Source: Corynebacterium sp. HMSC27B11 (GTDB lineage: Bacteria > Actinomycetota > Actinomycetes > Mycobacteriales > Mycobacteriaceae). From it: a stretch of DNA of 47,861 nt. The translations under genes and the position numbers were made by a program. The stretch is from NCBI RefSeq assembly GCF_001815985.1, contig NZ_KV823567.1, forward strand, positions 1-47,861. The letters are read 5' to 3'. Below, piece after piece: positions 33,919 to 41,514 of this stretch. The notes beneath the pieces are model-generated. The model was not told where the DNA came from. It did no database searches and saw only the letters and a program-made list of their open reading frames with translations. Position 1 is the first letter of the stretch. The number at the start of each line of letters is the position of its first letter.

Positions 33919-34665
33919 ATGGCTAACCCATTTTCCAAGGGCTGGAAGTACCTGATGGCGTCCTTCGACACGAAGATCGAGGAGAACGCCGACCCCAAGG
34001 TGCAGATCCGTCAGGCCGAGGAGGCCGCCCGCCAGCAGCACGCGAAGATCACCGAGCACGCAGCCAGCGTCATCGGTAACCGTAACCAGCTGGAGATGAA
34101 GCTCAACCGCCTCCAGAAGGACGCGACCGAGCTGCAGGAAAAGACCCGCGTCGCACTCCAGCAGGCCGACCAAGCCCAGTCGGAGGGCGACGCCAACCGC
34201 GCCACGGAGCTGAACCAGACCGCGGAGCTCTTCGCCTCCAACCTGGTCACCGTCGAGCAGCAGCTGGAAGAGACCAAGGAGCTGCACGCGGCGGCGTCCC
34301 GAAGCGCGGAGGAAGCACAGCGTCAGCAGCAGGAGTCCGAAACCCGCCTGCAGGACCAGCTGAACCAGATTAATCAGCTGCGCGCGCAGGCCGATCAGGC
34401 GAAGATGCAGGAGACCGCGAATAAGTCGATGGCCTCCATGAACGACGCCGCCCTCGCCCCGGATGAGGCCGTCCCGACCCTGGACAAGGTCAGGGATAAG
34501 ATCGAATCCCGTTACGCGAATGCGTTGGGTGCCCAGGAGCTCGTCGAGGGCTCGGTTCAGGACCGCATGACCGAGATCGCGGAAGCTGGCCGCGACGTCA
34601 AGGCCAGCTCCCGACTCGCGGAGATTCGCGCTGACATGGAGAAAAATAAAGAACTCGAACAATAG
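33919..34665 (+). CDS. pspA: Phage-shock protein A family (PspA/Vipp1)
   Basis: A 248-residue, almost wholly helical protein. MANPFSKGWKYLMASFDTKI is the membrane-binding amphipathic helix; NADPKVQIRQAEEAARQQHA is the characteristic PspA linker. Long coiled coils follow (about residues 45-180, Gln/Glu/Ala-rich), ending in the ESCRT-III-like helices (YANALGAQELVEGSVQDRMT). PspA proteins assemble on damaged inner membranes and keep up the proton gradient under envelope stress. ATG at 33919 with AGAGGAG 7 nt upstream is clear; the open frame further 5' is a shadow. The next gene, an exporter, begins 9 nt after its stop, suggesting membrane stress and efflux are coexpressed. Confidence 0.93.
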   Translation: MANPFSKGWKYLMASFDTKIEENADPKVQIRQAEEAARQQHAKITEHAASVIGNRNQLEMKLNRLQKDATELQEKTRVALQQADQAQSEGDANRATELNQTAELFASNLVTVEQQLEETKELHAAASRSAEEAQRQQQESETRLQDQLNQINQLRAQADQAKMQETANKSMASMNDAALAPDEAVPTLDKVRDKIESRYANALGAQELVEGSVQDRMTEIAEAGRDVKASSRLAEIRADMEKNKELEQ

Positions 34666-34674
34666 GAGAAAGCC

Positions 34675-36249
34675 ATTAGCACCGGCGCCGAAAACAGCGG
34701 CTCGCACACCGCCGACACACCCGCACCCAACGCGAAGCTCCTGATCGGCGTGCTCGTCGCCGCAGCCTTCGTGGTCATCCTCAACGAGACCACTCTCTCG
34801 GTCGCGTTGCCGGTGCTGATGGGCTACTTCGAGATCACTGCGGATGTCGCGCAGTGGCTGGTCACCAGCTTCATGCTGACGATGGCCGTGGTGATCCCGA
34901 TGACCGGCTACATCATGCAGCGTTTTAGTCTGCGGCAGGTTTACGCCGCAGCGATGCTGCTCTTCCTCGCGGGCACGGTGCTCGCGGTTGTGGCGCCGGT
35001 CTTCCCGGTGCTGCTGGTCGCCCGCATTATTCAGGCTTCCGGCACCGCGCTGGTGATTCCGCTGCTCATGACGACGATCATGCGGCTGGTTCCACTGGAG
35101 CGCCGCGGCGGGGTCTTCGGCCTGGTCTCTGTGGTCATCGCGGTGGCCCCGGCGCTGGGCCCGACATTTTCTGGTTTGGTGCTGCACTCTTTGGGCTGGC
35201 GCTGGATCTTCATCCTGATGCTGCCGCTGGTGGTGCTCGCCCTGGTGGTGGGCCTGCTGCTGGTCCGGAACTTCGAGGAGCCGACCCGCCCGTACCTGGA
35301 CGTGCCTTCGGTGTTCCTTTCCGCGGCAGGTTTCGCCGCCACGCTTTACGGCATGGCTGGGCTGTCCGACCTGGCTCACGGGATTCCGGTGGGCCGGGTT
35401 GGGGTGATGCTCGGTGGCATTGTGATTCTCGCCGTCTTTTTCGCGCGTCAGCGGTCGCTGGCCCGCGAGGCCCGCGCCGGGAAGGCGGCTGCTGCAGAGG
35501 AGCAGGGTGCGCAGGGGAGCGCGGTTGCCGCGAACGCGGGGGACGGCGAGCCTGCGGGCAAGCGGGTGCGCGAACCGTTGTTGGATCTGGCCCCGCTGGG
35601 GGAGCGGAACTACCGGCTCTCCTTGGCTCTGATGCTGCTCACGTTCAGCATGCTCTTCGGTTTCATCATCCTGATGCCGATGTTTGCCCAGCAGGTGATG
35701 GGGCTCTCGGAGAGTCAGTCGGGCCTGGCGATCCTGCCCGGTGGTTTGGCGATGGGCGTGATGGGGCCGTTCGTGGGCCGGGTCTACGACGCCCGGGGTA
35801 CGCGCGTGTTGACCATCCCGGGATCCATCCTGATGAGCGCCGCGATGCTGGGCCTGGTGGTGCTGGGCCGGGACTCCTCTTTCTGGGCGCTGACGGGGGT
35901 CGCGGTGGTGCTGCACATCGGTATCGCGCTGCTGATGACCCCGCTGATGAGTAACGCGCTGGCCGCGGTGCCGGACGCCCTGGCCTCCCATGGGCAGGCG
36001 ATCCTCAATACTTTCCAGCAGGTGGCTGCTGCCGGTGGCACCGCGATCTTTATCGCGATCATGACTTTCGGCACCCAGCGCGCGTTGAATAGCGCCCCGG
36101 GTGACGCGGTGAGTGGCCTGGCCTCGGGCCTGAACCTAGCCTTCCTGGTGGGTGCGGTCTTCTCGGTGGTGATTGTGCTGTTCACCGTGTTCGTTCCTCT
36201 GGATGCGAAGACGCCGATGAAGGCGAAGAAGTCGCAGAACGAGAAGTAG
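34675..36249 (+). CDS. MFS drug exporter (DHA2-type) with probable ATT start codon
   Basis: A 524-residue protein (from ATT) with about 14 helices: LLIGVLVAAAFVVILNETTL, SVALPVLMGYFEITADVAQW, MTGYIMQRFSLRQVYAAAML (motif A region) and IIQASGTALVIPLLMTTIMR. NETTLSVALP is typical of EmrB/QacA/LmrB-type drug:H+ antiporters. There is no ATG, GTG or TTG between the pspA stop and a GTG at 34750, which lies inside TM1 and has no ribosome binding site. AGGAG (34665-34669) stands 5 nt before an in-frame ATT at 34675 that gives a normal 25-residue soluble leader. I therefore propose ATT as start, a rare codon best known from infC. Confidence 0.85.
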   Translation: MSTGAENSGSHTADTPAPNAKLLIGVLVAAAFVVILNETTLSVALPVLMGYFEITADVAQWLVTSFMLTMAVVIPMTGYIMQRFSLRQVYAAAMLLFLAGTVLAVVAPVFPVLLVARIIQASGTALVIPLLMTTIMRLVPLERRGGVFGLVSVVIAVAPALGPTFSGLVLHSLGWRWIFILMLPLVVLALVVGLLLVRNFEEPTRPYLDVPSVFLSAAGFAATLYGMAGLSDLAHGIPVGRVGVMLGGIVILAVFFARQRSLAREARAGKAAAAEEQGAQGSAVAANAGDGEPAGKRVREPLLDLAPLGERNYRLSLALMLLTFSMLFGFIILMPMFAQQVMGLSESQSGLAILPGGLAMGVMGPFVGRVYDARGTRVLTIPGSILMSAAMLGLVVLGRDSSFWALTGVAVVLHIGIALLMTPLMSNALAAVPDALASHGQAILNTFQQVAAAGGTAIFIAIMTFGTQRALNSAPGDAVSGLASGLNLAFLVGAVFSVVIVLFTVFVPLDAKTPMKAKKSQNEK

Positions 36250-36416
36250 GTGGGAGCCAGGTAGGGGGCACGTAGCTCACGCGGCGAAGGGGGCTGCCGG
36301 TCCGCGCAGGGTACGCGGGTGGGTCCTGCCGGGATCAAGCAGGACAAACGGGCGTACGAGGCCGGGCCTACCGAACCACGCAGCCCAAGCCGCGCCGCGG
36401 CCTGGGGGCAAAGCAA

Positions 36417-36468
36417 AAGCCGGGTGCTGTGCGGAGAGTTCCGCGCCGAGCACCCGGCTTGAGCTTTT
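36417..36468. terminator. Bidirectional terminator between exporter and gltS
   Basis: AAGCCGGGTGCT (36417-36428) is the exact complement of AGCACCCGGCTT (36449-36460). TTTTT follows on the plus strand (36464-36468) and, on the minus strand, the stem is followed by TTGC. It serves the convergent exporter and gltS genes. The remaining 36250-36416 shows no gene. Confidence 0.82.
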
Positions 36469-36485
36469 TGGCTAGCTGTTGTGGC

Positions 36486-37994
36486 TTAGTCCTTGTGCTG
36501 CTGAGCAGCCGCGGCGGCCGCCTTGGCCTCCATGTTGGCCTTGTGGTTGCCCAAGGCCTTGGTACCACCAGCGGCCTTGGACCGGTCGATGCCGAACTTA
36601 CGGCCCCAGTAGAACAGGCCGGTTGCGATGGCGAAGATGAACAGCGCCGTCATGACGCCCAAGACTGGGAGTGGTCCGACCGCAATGATGAACGGGATGG
36701 ATACGGCAGTGATGATGCCGCCACCGAAGAAGGGTTCGAAGACCAGCTGCTTATAGCCGAAGGACTCGAAAGCGGGGGACTCCGCCTGCGGGTCGACGAT
36801 GCGCATGAGGATCAGGCCGGTTGCGGTGACACCCATGGACTGGCCGAAGTCGCCGACACCACGCTCGAGCCAGTACTCCGGGATGGAGCGCGGCGCCAGC
36901 CATAGCAGCAGGAAGACGTTCAACAGGATGCCGCCGGCACACAGGATCAGGAATGCCCAGAAGTTATTGGCGATGGCCTGCAGGGAGATCGTCGCCAGGG
37001 CAGCGGTGATCAGCAGGTCCAGAGCCAGGCCCTGGATGCGCAGCATCATGTTCTGGTCGATGAGGTGCTCGTAGCCCAGGAAGTTCAGGCCGAGCTGGAC
37101 GAAGATGCCGCCGATCATGGCCATCGGGAACAGCGGGACGTAGCTCAGCAGCTCGATCTTGTCGATCCACAGCATCTGCTCGATCCACTGCAGGCCCTTC
37201 AGCAGGATCACACCCACGCCGATTGCCACAGCAAGGAAGGCGACGTGGAGGGAGAGTGGCTCGACGGAGGACGGACGCGTCGTCATCTTCGCGGCCATGT
37301 ACTGCTCGTCGCGACGGAACAGACCGCGCTGGTCCTCGATGGAACGGTCCTTGACCTCGGTGATGACCTCGGTGCGACCGGTGCGGATGGCCCAGTTAAT
37401 GACGGCCACGCCGATCACGATGCCGGAGAGCAGACCAACGGTGGCTACGGCGACGGCGAGGTCGTAGCCCTCAGCCCAGTCGATGTCCTCGAAGACGGAC
37501 TGCATACCGGCAGCGGTGCCGTGACCACCCTCGAAGCCGATCTCGATGAGCGCACCGGCGGCCTCATTAATGCCGAACAGCGGGGCGAGCAGGAAGGTCA
37601 CCAGCGCGATACCCACGACGTACTGGCCGGAGGCGAAGGCCACACCCACGGAGAGCTGCGGGCCGGCGAGTTCCACAACCTCCTTCGGCTTCGGCAGCTT
37701 CTGGCCGAGGAAGAGGGTACCGAAGACCACGGAAATCAGCAGGCCAGGGAGGGTCTTCCATACGGCGAGGGTCTCCTCGCCGAAGATGCCGCCTTCGGCG
37801 AAGCGGTCCGTGCCCAGCGCCGAGGCGATGGAGCCGAAGACCTCAGGGCCGAGGAAGAGAGCCAGGAAGCCCGCGAGGATGGAGGCAGGGAGGAACAGCT
37901 TTTGGGTCCAGCCCCACTTGATTCGCATGGTCTTGCCCAGCAAGACCATCACGCCTAGCAGCACGAGCGCTAGGCCGACTTGATTGGGTGTCAA
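36486..37994 (-). CDS. gltS: Sodium/glutamate symporter
   Basis: A 502-residue GltS-type carrier that takes up glutamate with Na+. The two inverted five-helix halves are visible: LVLLGVMVLLGKTMRIKWGW, GFEGGHGTAAGMQSVFED (the conserved GGHGTAAG re-entrant loop) and, in the second half, ERGVGDFGQSMGVTATGLIL with its GxxTGLxLMR-like loop. A long hydrophilic linker stands in between and an Ala/Gln/Lys tail at the end. It starts at TTG 37994, because GGAGG lies 4 nt upstream and the start fits other GltS proteins (MTPNQVGLAL...); the frame stays open to 38135 without any site. At about 500 residues it is longer than E. coli GltS (about 400), as in corynebacteria. Confidence 0.92.
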   Translation of the reverse strand: MTPNQVGLALVLLGVMVLLGKTMRIKWGWTQKLFLPASILAGFLALFLGPEVFGSIASALGTDRFAEGGIFGEETLAVWKTLPGLLISVVFGTLFLGQKLPKPKEVVELAGPQLSVGVAFASGQYVVGIALVTFLLAPLFGINEAAGALIEIGFEGGHGTAAGMQSVFEDIDWAEGYDLAVAVATVGLLSGIVIGVAVINWAIRTGRTEVITEVKDRSIEDQRGLFRRDEQYMAAKMTTRPSSVEPLSLHVAFLAVAIGVGVILLKGLQWIEQMLWIDKIELLSYVPLFPMAMIGGIFVQLGLNFLGYEHLIDQNMMLRIQGLALDLLITAALATISLQAIANNFWAFLILCAGGILLNVFLLLWLAPRSIPEYWLERGVGDFGQSMGVTATGLILMRIVDPQAESPAFESFGYKQLVFEPFFGGGIITAVSIPFIIAVGPLPVLGVMTALFIFAIATGLFYWGRKFGIDRSKAAGGTKALGNHKANMEAKAAAAAAQQHKD

Positions 37995-38199
37995 TGTTCC
38001 TCCTTGGATCTGTTTCCGGTGCGGGGATCTCCCGAGCGAAAAGTGCGAGCCCCGACGAATCATGTCGAACGGGGCGGGGGTGTGGCGTGCATCACGCCGT
38101 TTCTGGGAAGAATACGATGTTTCTGGGTATTCCACCAGTTTTCTCTGAATGCCAGCTTGCTAAAAAGCGTGAAAGCGTGCGCTGTCTCACATTATGGTG

Positions 38200-38211
38200 T
38201 AACGCGCGTTA
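38200..38211. promoter_or_regulatory. 12-bp palindrome TAACGCGCGTTA
   Basis: Perfect palindrome between the gltS start and the mini-CRISPR, about 205 bp upstream of gltS. It may be an operator; the bound protein is unknown. The rest of 37995-38261 contains no gene that I can support. Confidence 0.4.
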
Positions 38212-38261
38212 TGCGAAATCGGCGGGGTTCTGGGTGCGCGGTTCTGCGGTGGGGTGGGCGG

Positions 38262-38330
38262 AAAAAGAAAAGAAGCCTTGGGGATCCCCGCTAGCGCGGG
38301 GAAGTGGCGCATTCGCCAATGCCCCAAGGC
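38262..38330 (-). terminator. Intrinsic terminator built from the mini-CRISPR
   Basis: Minus-strand GCCTTGGGG (38330-38322) pairs perfectly with CCCCAAGGC (38283-38275), enclosing two smaller hairpins (TGGCG/CGCCA and the CCCCGC/GCGGGG repeat stem). TTCTTTTCTTTTT follows. The 5' arm includes the end of the handle and the first bases of the pseudo-spacer. Confidence 0.7.
38279..38306 (-). repeat. Degenerate CRISPR repeat B
   Basis: Shares the 19-nt block TCCCCGCGCTAGCGGGGAT with the array repeat at 47834. The last five bases (GAGCC in the array) are changed to CCCCA, and the first five differ. This loss of the handle is usual for a last or relic repeat. Confidence 0.75.
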
Positions 38331-38364
38331 TCATCCCCGCCGGAGCTAGTGCTGCGGGGAGCGT
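38328..38364 (-). repeat. Degenerate CRISPR repeat A with enlarged loop
   Basis: Matches the array repeat at GCTCCCCGC and GCGGGGATGAGCC, but the GCTA loop is replaced by 13 nt (AGCACTAGCTCCG). The stem can still form and even extend by AGC/GCT. The 8-nt 5' handle region is intact. Confidence 0.7.
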
Positions 38365-38411
38365 GCTCAAGAGTACGCCTCAGGAAGGTTATGGGCGTAA
38401 CTTTAAAAAGT

Positions 38412-38434
38412 AACTGGGGCATTGGGGATTGTTC
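38412..38434 (+). promoter_or_regulatory. Putative Cascade target (PAM AAC plus 20-nt match) at the cas3 promoter
   Basis: Bases 38412-38414 are AAC, a PAM-like triplet for type I-E. From 38415 the sequence TGGGGCATTGG is identical to the first 11 nt of the pseudo-spacer. Mismatches are at positions 12, 15, 18 and 19; 12 and 18 are positions flipped out in type I-E R-loops. A 32-bp footprint would end 7 bp before the cas3 -35 box, and the PAM overlaps the -35 of the divergent RNA. Confidence 0.55.
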
Positions 38435-38452
38435 GAAAGGGGTTCGAGAAGC

Positions 38453-38481
38453 TTGCTTTCGATCTGTGAAGTAGCTATGGT
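38453..38481 (+). promoter_or_regulatory. cas3 promoter
   Basis: TTGCTT (38453-38458), 17 bp, TATGGT (38476-38481), about 30 nt before the cas3 ATG. It lies within the frame that is open upstream of the chosen start, another reason to prefer the later ATG. Confidence 0.6.
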
Positions 38482-38512
38482 TATGTTCACCACCGGAAGT
38501 AGTGAGGATTGT

Positions 38513-41353
38513 ATGACTTTCCCCGGACATGGCGTTGGGAGCTCGAACACTCGTGAATCGAACGCTTCCAATACGCGCGATGCTTTTATTAGCAAGCTTG
38601 ATGCGTGGTTGCGTGGAGTGAGTCCTCAGCTCGCGGCACTGTGGGCGAAGTCTGGGGAAGAGGGGGAGTATCTCAATCTGCCGCAACACCTGGCGGATGT
38701 GGCCGCGACCGCCGGGGAGGTTTTCGATATCTGGGTCGCGGATGCGACAAAGAATGACCTAAGTGGCGAGTTGGGTATTGACGTGGGGGAGTTGCGCCGC
38801 CTCGTGACATGGCTGGCTGGCGGGCATGACGTAGGAAAGGCCACTACGTATTTCCAGGGGCTGCTGGATAAAAAGCCGGGATATGACTACCTGCTTAACG
38901 CAGTCTCGGACGCCGGACTACCGCTCGATACTGGGTATCGAGAGACCGATTTACGGGCGGTGCCGCACAGTGTGGCCTCCGCCGCGATGCTGGGGGAGTG
39001 GCTTGAGTCGGAGACCTCGGCGTCCAGCACTATGCGTAGACGCTTGCGCTCCATCGTTGGTGCTCACCATGGAATTCCGGCAGAGGAGCACCTCCGTCGG
39101 GATGTCGAGGACGCCCTGAAGGACTATCCGCAGTCCTGGCGGGAGATCCACAAGGAACTCCTGGACGGGCTCGCTGAGTTAACGGAGATTAAACCGGTTC
39201 TGAGCAAGATGTCCACACCTCGAGCTCCGGAGCTGCAGCTGCTCACCGGCATCGTCGTCTTCGCGGACTGGATTGCCTCCAACGTCGACGCCTTCCCACT
39301 TGCCCTCCAGCCCATGCGAGAGCGCCTGGAGAACGGTATGACGAAAACCGACATCACCCCGCCGTGGGACCCAACCGAGCCGGCTGCGAATATCGATGAG
39401 TTCTTCCGGCGGTCCTTCTCGTGGCCAGAAGAATTCTGCGCCCGCAGCGTGCAACGCACCATGGTCGAGGCTGTACGCGCTACCGAGGGGCCAGCGCTGT
39501 ACATCCTGGAAGCGGAAACCGGGGTGGGTAAAACCGAAGCCGCACTCGCCGCGGCCCATCAACTCGGGGCCGAGGGAGGCGTCCAGGGCGTCTACTTCGC
39601 CGCGCCGACGATGGCGACCGCCAACGGGCTGCTCGATCGCACCATTAACTGGGCGCAGGGGACGACCGGCGACACGGTGGCGTCCTTGTACCTGGCGCAC
39701 TCGAAGAACCAGCTCGCGGAACCTTACCGGGCGTTGAAGTACAAAGGAATCGCGGAAGATGAGGCAGGCGGCGCTGCCGGAAAAGTCGTCGCCAGCCAGT
39801 GGACGAGCGGAAGACGGCGCGGACTGCTCTCCAATATCGTCGTCGGCACCGTGGACCAGGTCCTTATGCTGGCGCTGGTGCAGCGGTACTCCATGCTCCG
39901 ACACCTCGCGCTAGCGGGGAAGGTCATTATCTTCGACGAGGTTCACTCTTACGACGCCTATACCTCCGACTATCTCAAGACCACCCTCGCGTGGCTCGCC
40001 TACTACGGGGCGAGCGTGATCGTCATGACCGCGACGCTGCCCACCCGTCAGCGCGAGGAGCTCGCGGAGGCGTATAGCGGCGAGCCGCTGAGGGTTGAGT
40101 CCTCCGCATATCCGCGGATCACGGTGGTCACGGAGGAGAAGGACGAGGTCTGGGAACCGGAACCGTCGCCGAGGAACCTCGACGCGAGCCTGCAGGTCAT
40201 CGGGGACGGGCTCACCGAGCTGCAGGCGCTGCTTGATCAGCTACTCGCTGAGGGTGGTTGTGCGCTGGTTATTTGCAACACGATCGCGCGTGCACAGCAG
40301 GCATACCAGGAGCTCGCCGAGGCCTATCCGGATGAGGTCGAGCTGCACCACGCGGGCTTCATGGCCTGGGAGCGCTCGCAACGCGAGGACCGTTTGCGCG
40401 AGGAGCTTGGGCCTGCGGCGCGCCGGGGGGCCGGGAGGCCTGCGCGGAAGATCGTGGTCGCAACCCAAGTCGCGGAGCAGTCCTTGGACATCGATGCCGA
40501 CGTTCTGATCACCGACCTGGCTCCCATGGACCTGGTGATTCAGCGTATCGGGCGCATTCACCGCCACCATCGGCCAACGTCGGACAGGCCGACGGCGCTG
40601 CGGAAGCCGCAGGTATTTATTCGCGGTGTTGTGGACCGCGACGGCGTGCCGGAGCTCGATAAGGGAGCCCAGGCGATTTACGACCCCAAAATCCTCCTCG
40701 CCACCCTGCTGCACCTGCCGGAAAGATTCCGACGGCCGGACGACACCGCCCCCTTGGTGGAGGCGGTGTACGGGGCTACTCACGCGGTTCCGGAGGGGTG
40801 GGCTGAGCTCTGGGCAGAGACAGAACGTGAGAGCCGGAGCCGAGCGGAACGGGCGCACGCGCGGTCTGCAAGATACCGGGTTCCATCGGCCTTCGATGCG
40901 GAGGAGTTCGAATCGCTCTTCTGTGGCCTTATTGCTGCGGCGCAGTCACTGGGAGATGAGGAACGGGGTGCGGCACAGGTCCGTGACAGCGAGCCGACCG
41001 TCGAGGTCATTCCAGTGGTGAGTACTGACTATGGCTACCGACCCCTGACCGCGCGGAGCGCTGAGCACTCCGTGGAGATTCTGAGCGGAGTTACGCCTGA
41101 ATTTCAGCAGGCCTGGGATCTGGCCATGAGCACGGTTCGGCTGCCGACCCGGATGACGAACTGGAAGGAGGACTTCGAGGCGGTCGTCACTCGGCTGGAG
41201 GAAGAAACACCACCGGAGTGGCAGGAGCACTTCCTCCTCAAGGGGCAGTTGGCTCTTCGTCTTGATGAGAAGGGAGAAGCCGAGATCGGGAGGTTCCTGG
41301 TGCGATACAGCTCGGAGTTGGGCCTTGAGGTCGTGCCTAAGTCAAGGAGGTGA
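38513..41353 (+). CDS. cas3: Type I-E CRISPR nuclease-helicase Cas3
   Basis: A 946-residue Cas3, recruited by target-bound Cascade to nick and unwind foreign DNA 3'-5'. The N-terminal HD nuclease shows QHLADVAA and LAGGHDVGKAT (His105-Asp106). The SF2 helicase shows Walker A ETGVGKTEAALAAAH (around residue 337), DEVH at 475-478 (IIFDEVHSYDAYTS), MTATLPTRQR and motif VI QRIGRIHRHHR (from residue 677). All catalytic motifs appear intact. The start at 38513 follows GAGGA by 4 nt; earlier in-frame TTG/ATG codons overlap the promoter. It is the first gene of the locus; a 161-bp gap separates it from cse1. Repression by the upstream mini-CRISPR RNA is proposed. Confidence 0.96.
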   Translation: MTFPGHGVGSSNTRESNASNTRDAFISKLDAWLRGVSPQLAALWAKSGEEGEYLNLPQHLADVAATAGEVFDIWVADATKNDLSGELGIDVGELRRLVTWLAGGHDVGKATTYFQGLLDKKPGYDYLLNAVSDAGLPLDTGYRETDLRAVPHSVASAAMLGEWLESETSASSTMRRRLRSIVGAHHGIPAEEHLRRDVEDALKDYPQSWREIHKELLDGLAELTEIKPVLSKMSTPRAPELQLLTGIVVFADWIASNVDAFPLALQPMRERLENGMTKTDITPPWDPTEPAANIDEFFRRSFSWPEEFCARSVQRTMVEAVRATEGPALYILEAETGVGKTEAALAAAHQLGAEGGVQGVYFAAPTMATANGLLDRTINWAQGTTGDTVASLYLAHSKNQLAEPYRALKYKGIAEDEAGGAAGKVVASQWTSGRRRGLLSNIVVGTVDQVLMLALVQRYSMLRHLALAGKVIIFDEVHSYDAYTSDYLKTTLAWLAYYGASVIVMTATLPTRQREELAEAYSGEPLRVESSAYPRITVVTEEKDEVWEPEPSPRNLDASLQVIGDGLTELQALLDQLLAEGGCALVICNTIARAQQAYQELAEAYPDEVELHHAGFMAWERSQREDRLREELGPAARRGAGRPARKIVVATQVAEQSLDIDADVLITDLAPMDLVIQRIGRIHRHHRPTSDRPTALRKPQVFIRGVVDRDGVPELDKGAQAIYDPKILLATLLHLPERFRRPDDTAPLVEAVYGATHAVPEGWAELWAETERESRSRAERAHARSARYRVPSAFDAEEFESLFCGLIAAAQSLGDEERGAAQVRDSEPTVEVIPVVSTDYGYRPLTARSAEHSVEILSGVTPEFQQAWDLAMSTVRLPTRMTNWKEDFEAVVTRLEEETPPEWQEHFLLKGQLALRLDEKGEAEIGRFLVRYSSELGLEVVPKSRR

Positions 41354-41514
41354 CCGAGGATCACGGGGAGAGCAGTGTGGCTGTTCGAACACCACAACGG
41401 AGCGACCGAACCGTGTCTGCACCGCAACGTAGGTTATTAGCTAGATCGGAAAAATGATTAATGAACAGGATTAACAGGCAGGGAGTGGGACAGTGAGCGG
41501 GAAAGGAGAAAACG

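Larger units (their letters stand above)
38262..38379 (-). ncRNA. Candidate CreR/CreA-like CRISPR-derived regulatory RNA
   Basis: On the minus strand this region reads: degenerate repeat A (38364-38328), a 20-nt pseudo-spacer (38326-38307), degenerate repeat B (38306-38279), then an intrinsic terminator with a T-tract (38274-38262). A candidate promoter lies upstream (TTACTT at 38413-38408, 16 bp, TAACCT at 38391-38386). Repeat A keeps the CCCCGC/GCGGGG stem and the ATGAGCC 5' handle that Cas6e leaves on guides; repeat B keeps the stem but has lost the handle. The pseudo-spacer matches the cas3 promoter at 38415-38434 (16 of 20, first 11 perfect). Known CreR/CreA RNAs use such partial matches to direct repression without cleavage. 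The function here is inferred. Confidence 0.6.

Noticed and set aside
38316..38425. The 11-bp inverted match as an ordinary operator or long-range hairpin
   Set aside because: Possible, but the placement exactly at the first spacer position after an intact handle, and beside AAC, is better explained by guide-target pairing; kept as the main alternative.
38262..38512. CreTA toxin-antitoxin module
   Set aside because: No small toxin frame with its own promoter is visible beside the mini-CRISPR, and the best pseudo-spacer match is the cas3 promoter, which fits a Cas-regulating RNA better.
38429..38512. Upstream starts of cas3 (TTG 38429, ATG 38477 and 38483)
   Set aside because: They overlap the proposed promoter and lack a ribosome binding site, whereas the ATG at 38513 has GAGGA in good position.
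41354..41514. Another CRISPR repeat relic in the cas3-cse1 gap
   Set aside because: CGGGGAGAGCAG near 41370 resembles one repeat arm, but there is no second arm, handle or paired repeat.
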